Below are positions 61,459 to 64,000 of a DNA stretch of 64,000 bases, one piece after another. The position numbers were made by a program, and so were the translations under genes. The stretch lies in NCBI RefSeq assembly GCF_007993755.1, contig NZ_CP042467.1, positions 5,232,001 through 5,296,000 of the forward strand, in the 5' to 3' direction. The notes beneath the pieces are model-generated. The model searched no databases and was not told where the DNA came from. It was given only the letters and a program-made list of their open reading frames with translations. This DNA comes from Microvenator marinus (GTDB lineage: Bacteria > Myxococcota_A > Bradymonadia > Bradymonadales > Bradymonadaceae). Each line of letters begins with the position of its first letter. The first letter of the stretch is position 1.

Positions 61459-62745
61459 AGTGCGTTTGGCGCCTTCTGGGCCAAGCTCCCAAACGGATTC
61501 ATGGAAGAGCCGACCACGAACGTACCTGCCTTCCAAGTGGTGGTGGTCGAACGCGTCTTGATACATTCTGAACTTCTCCGCCTTGACCTCAATCTTAGAG
61601 GTTCCGGCGGGGAATTCATGTGTCGTAATCTGCGATTTGCCAGCTGGGATGCGATTGTCCGAGAGCTTCTTGATTTCGGGCCACCATTGAAACTTAGAGC
61701 CGATCTGAAGCTCGTAAGGCGCCACTAGACCTTCGGCGTTGATTTGCACGACCAGGTGGCGCTCAGGGTCTCCAGTAGGCATATGGTGCCCAGCTTTGTT
61801 GTTTAGAATCTCAAGCTCCACCCAAACACACGGTTCAAATTTTTCGCACTTCCTCTCGGTTTGGCGAAGCTCGAACTCTACACCACTCCCGTAAATCTTC
61901 CTCAGGGGCGCAATCTCGGCCTCGAATTTTGGGTGTTTTGGGATCAGGCTTCCGCCGAACCAGTGGCGCCGAGTTTTGCGCACAGGAAGACCCTCTTGAA
62001 TCGCGACTGGCCTCTCGACTTCCGGCATGTGGCAGCTCTGGCAGGTTTGGCCAGCCTTGGCGGCGGGGCTTTGTTTCCACTCCGCTCCGGTCGTAAAGAA
62101 GCAGCCGAGCGTCAGTTCAGGAAAGACGGCCTCAGCCTGATGGCAACGCACACAATTCTCTTCAGTCAGTAATGACTCGGACTTTTGCACAGGATGAGGT
62201 GCTCGGCTTTGGTCTCCCCACGGGCCGAGGATTTTTCCGTCGCGAACGTGGCACGTGGCGCAGGTGATAGCCTCGAGCTGTAGCTTCTCATCGTAGTGAG
62301 GGTTCTCCACGTATTGTGGGGAGTTGAGCTTACCGTCGTTGAGACCTACGACGAGTTTTGGAAGTTGATTCATGACCGGCGTGTGGCAATTCACGCACAT
62401 CCATTCCACGTCTTGGTCTGGTCCGGTTCCGCGCGACTTCTTGAGCTCCTCTTGAAACTGTGCGTCGTCCATCCACGCCCTCGCATGGGTCGAAATTTTC
62501 CACTCCTCGTAGATTTCGGTATGGCAAGACCCACAGGTGGCCGCGCTGATGTCTGGAAGTCCTTTGGGAACCTCTTGGTGCATCGCGATTGGCTGCTGGA
62601 AATACGGCCGAGACTCGTAGAATTCGGTCGATTTCTCGATCGCCTTCTTGGCGGCGTCCGCGTCTGCTTTTGGCTTTGGCGCTGGCTTGTCGCAAGCAGC
62701 AAAAGAAGCAGCGAAGAGAAGTGAGGTGGCGGATTTTCTAAGCAC
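61408..62745 (-). CDS. Five-heme cytochrome c lipoprotein
   Basis: 445 residues from GTG 62745. Signal SATSLLFAASFAAC, lipobox Cys at 18. Five CxxCH heme motifs: CGSCH (71-75), CVNCH (117-121), CATCH (162-166), CVRCH (198-202) and CQSCH (235-239). The C-terminal ~200 residues are beta-rich and heme-free (KFEPCVWVELEILNNKAGHHMPTGDPERHLVVQ). The layout resembles cytochrome c554/MtrA-like or multiheme reductase-associated proteins. Probably periplasmic or surface electron transfer. Last gene of a likely operon with the outer-membrane protein and rhodanese. Its 3' end overlaps the convergent M23 gene by 51 bp. Confidence 0.88.
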   Translation of the reverse strand: MLRKSATSLLFAASFAACDKPAPKPKADADAAKKAIEKSTEFYESRPYFQQPIAMHQEVPKGLPDISAATCGSCHTEIYEEWKISTHARAWMDDAQFQEELKKSRGTGPDQDVEWMCVNCHTPVMNQLPKLVVGLNDGKLNSPQYVENPHYDEKLQLEAITCATCHVRDGKILGPWGDQSRAPHPVQKSESLLTEENCVRCHQAEAVFPELTLGCFFTTGAEWKQSPAAKAGQTCQSCHMPEVERPVAIQEGLPVRKTRRHWFGGSLIPKHPKFEAEIAPLRKIYGSGVEFELRQTERKCEKFEPCVWVELEILNNKAGHHMPTGDPERHLVVQINAEGLVAPYELQIGSKFQWWPEIKKLSDNRIPAGKSQITTHEFPAGTSKIEVKAEKFRMYQDAFDHHHLEGRYVRGRLFHESVWELGPEGAKRTLLRDDTTPEEPAKSEE

Positions 62746-62766
62746 GTTTTTCAGGCGAAAAGGGGG

Positions 62767-63630
62767 TCAGTACGGGTCGGGAAACAGCTGACCGTCGTAG
62801 CTAATTCCCAAGCCATAGGTCGTGCCTTTTGCCACAAATACACCACCGGGGATATGGCTGATATTGCCTTCCACAGAGAAGCCCCAACCGACCCGCACCA
62901 GTGCCCCAACATGAGCGCTGAGGTAGGACTTGGTGGGGCGTTCAGCCGTGGCGTCAAAGCGCTGCACCGTGTCGACTCCCACCATGATGGCGAATCGCTC
63001 GGGAATCACGAATGCTCCCGTGCCGAAGCTGCCGCGAATTCCGTCCCCAAAGCCGTTTGAACGTGCCTGGTAGGAGATCTTGGCGGTCGCCCACCCCGGA
63101 ACGGGGTAGAATGAGCAACCGATAGCTAAGCCAGGTGTGAGCTCGTAAGACCCGTCACCGAGGGCTGGCAAGTACCTCTCAGCCGGGTTTGAGCCCCCAG
63201 TCGCGCCAGCGATCTCCGCATCCGACGGAATCACGCCATCATAGAGAGGTATGGAGCCGCCAACGGCAGCAGTGAGCGGACACCGTCCCTCTGAGATTGC
63301 GAAGCTCAATCCAAGGCCGAGGTCTCCAAGGCCAGAGCGCTGGTAGACCAGAGACTCGTAGGAGTTGTCGGCGATATGGAAGGGCAGCGTGAGGTTGAGC
63401 CCGACCCGAGGCGCCACGCCAACATCAAAATACGTGGTCACCGAGTGATTGGTGTACTGCCACGGCGTTTGCGTGGACTGGCCGCTCGCGTCGACCACCT
63501 GGTTCGTTGAAAACGTAGACCCTGAGACCTTGGCATAGCCAGTGCCGGGTGCCTTTACCCAAGGGCTTGCAACTGCATCACCTACGCTCACCAACGAGAG
63601 AATGAGCGCGAAACTGCACGCGCGTTTCAT
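62767..63630 (-). CDS. Outer-membrane beta-barrel-like protein
   Basis: 287 residues (GGAGTAAGGT upstream of ATG 63630). Signal MKRACSFALILSLVSVGDAVAS. A beta-rich body with alternating hydrophobic strands (GYAKVSGSTFSTNQVV, VTTYFDVGVAPRVGLNLTLPFHI, SGLGDLGLGLSFAI) and a Tyr/Gly-rich C-terminus ending FPDPY. The family is not recognised; a transporter-like barrel is the best guess. 21 bp from the cytochrome gene and 3 bp from the rhodanese stop. Confidence 0.75.
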   Translation of the reverse strand: MKRACSFALILSLVSVGDAVASPWVKAPGTGYAKVSGSTFSTNQVVDASGQSTQTPWQYTNHSVTTYFDVGVAPRVGLNLTLPFHIADNSYESLVYQRSGLGDLGLGLSFAISEGRCPLTAAVGGSIPLYDGVIPSDAEIAGATGGSNPAERYLPALGDGSYELTPGLAIGCSFYPVPGWATAKISYQARSNGFGDGIRGSFGTGAFVIPERFAIMVGVDTVQRFDATAERPTKSYLSAHVGALVRVGWGFSVEGNISHIPGGVFVAKGTTYGLGISYDGQLFPDPY

Positions 63631-63633
63631 ACC

Positions 63634-64000
63634 TTACTCCGTAGGCTCTGAGGCTTCGGGTTCGTGGTCCACGATCGGAAGGTCATTGTCGCGTGACCAC
63701 TCGGCCCAAGAGCCGTCGTAATTCTTTACGTTGTTGTGGCCGAGCCAGCGGAAGACCGCATAAACAATGGTTGAGCGAACGCCGGTCTGGCAATACGGAA
63801 TGATGAGTGTGTCTTCTTCGAAGAGGCCAAGCGACTCAAACTCTGCGCGAAGTTCGTCTTTTGGACGCAACTTGCCGGTGGTCTCGTCGTAGACATTTTC
63901 CCAGTAGTACCAACTTGCATTTGGAATCGCGCCTTGGCGTGGATCGCCACGGTCCTCATCCCCATACCACTCGCCTTCGCGGCGTGTATCGATAAGGATG
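63634..64000 (-). CDS. Rhodanese-family sulfurtransferase (5' end outside window)
   Basis: Only the C-terminal ~122 residues are visible, running off the right edge. ILIDTRREGEWYGDEDRG, then GAIPNASWYYWENVYDETT, LRPKDELRAEFESLG and the active-site loop IPYCQTGVRSTIVYAVFRWLG with the catalytic Cys in CQTGVR. This is the second, active domain of a thiosulfate/3-mercaptopyruvate sulfurtransferase-type (SseA-like) protein. It leads the minus-strand operon with the outer-membrane protein and cytochrome. Confidence 0.9.
   Translation of the reverse strand, partial: ILIDTRREGEWYGDEDRGDPRQGAIPNASWYYWENVYDETTGKLRPKDELRAEFESLGLFEEDTLIIPYCQTGVRSTIVYAVFRWLGHNNVKNYDGSWAEWSRDNDLPIVDHEPEASEPTE

Overview
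This is a chromosomal window from a Gram-negative, predatory or myxobacteria-like member of the Myxococcota/deltaproteobacterial lineage. Bradymonadales is my best guess, by inference. The reasons are the many secreted lipoproteins with Asp-Met-rich linkers and Cys-rich modules, repeated putative metal-binding motifs of the CDGxDNDCDGxxDE type, FG-GAP/VCBS repeats, a MYXO-CTERM-like C-terminal tail, and ordinary Gram-negative housekeeping genes. The DNA is moderately GC-rich and almost fully coding. No gap between genes reaches 300 bases. I found no rRNA, tRNA, CRISPR array, transposase or prophage gene.

Layout. 1-706: the 5' part of an RNB exoribonuclease gene (minus). 768-4276: two tandem paralogous Cys-rich lipoproteins (plus). 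4284-9349 (minus): a DUF1499 protein, a lone GspE/PilB-type ATPase, a DUF2270 membrane protein, a cupredoxin-like lipoprotein without a full copper site, and a YifB/ComM ATPase. 9542-12092 (plus): a small hypothetical, a lipoprotein and a TldD-type metalloprotease with a lipoprotein signal. 12089-21606: an ABC exporter, 4-hydroxyphenylpyruvate dioxygenase with a divergent LysR regulator, a class A penicillin-binding protein, a polytopic membrane protein and an unusually short Rho factor. 21869-30078: a His-rich MORN-like protein, an Nramp-like transporter, SmpB, a DsbA/FrnE-like oxidoreductase, a SAF-domain protein, a lipoprotein, HemN, an acyl-CoA dehydrogenase and HemB. 30227-38855: a lipocalin-like protein paired with a GMC oxidoreductase, a pirin, a methyltransferase-like protein with a small membrane partner, a YbdG-type mechanosensitive channel and an acyl-CoA thioesterase-like protein.

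38866-49299 is the secretome-rich segment. It holds a 759-residue membrane protein of unknown function, a Tyr-rich basic repeat lipoprotein, a von Willebrand A lipoprotein, a beta-helix/FG-GAP lipoprotein and a 1072-residue MopE-like protein. 49411-52017 carries a DUF302 protein, a trans-sulfuration PLP enzyme and an M23 peptidase lipoprotein.

52111-58049 is a complex I operon in the order nuoA-B-C-D-G-H-I. It lacks nuoE and nuoF upstream of nuoG, and nuoJ to nuoN after nuoI. It ends in a strong intrinsic terminator. 58268-61458 holds a lipoprotein and an M23/FG-GAP/MYXO-CTERM-like surface protein. 61408-64000 (minus) is a likely operon of a rhodanese (cut by the window edge), an outer-membrane beta-barrel-like protein and a five-heme cytochrome c lipoprotein.

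The points most worth follow-up are the Rho factor without its N-terminal RNA-binding domain, the split nuo operon with a short NuoG, the competing inverted repeats over the start of the trans-sulfuration gene, the hairpin that contains the ribosome binding site of the Nramp-like gene, and the exported TldD-like protease. All functions are read from sequence motifs by eye; no database search was possible.
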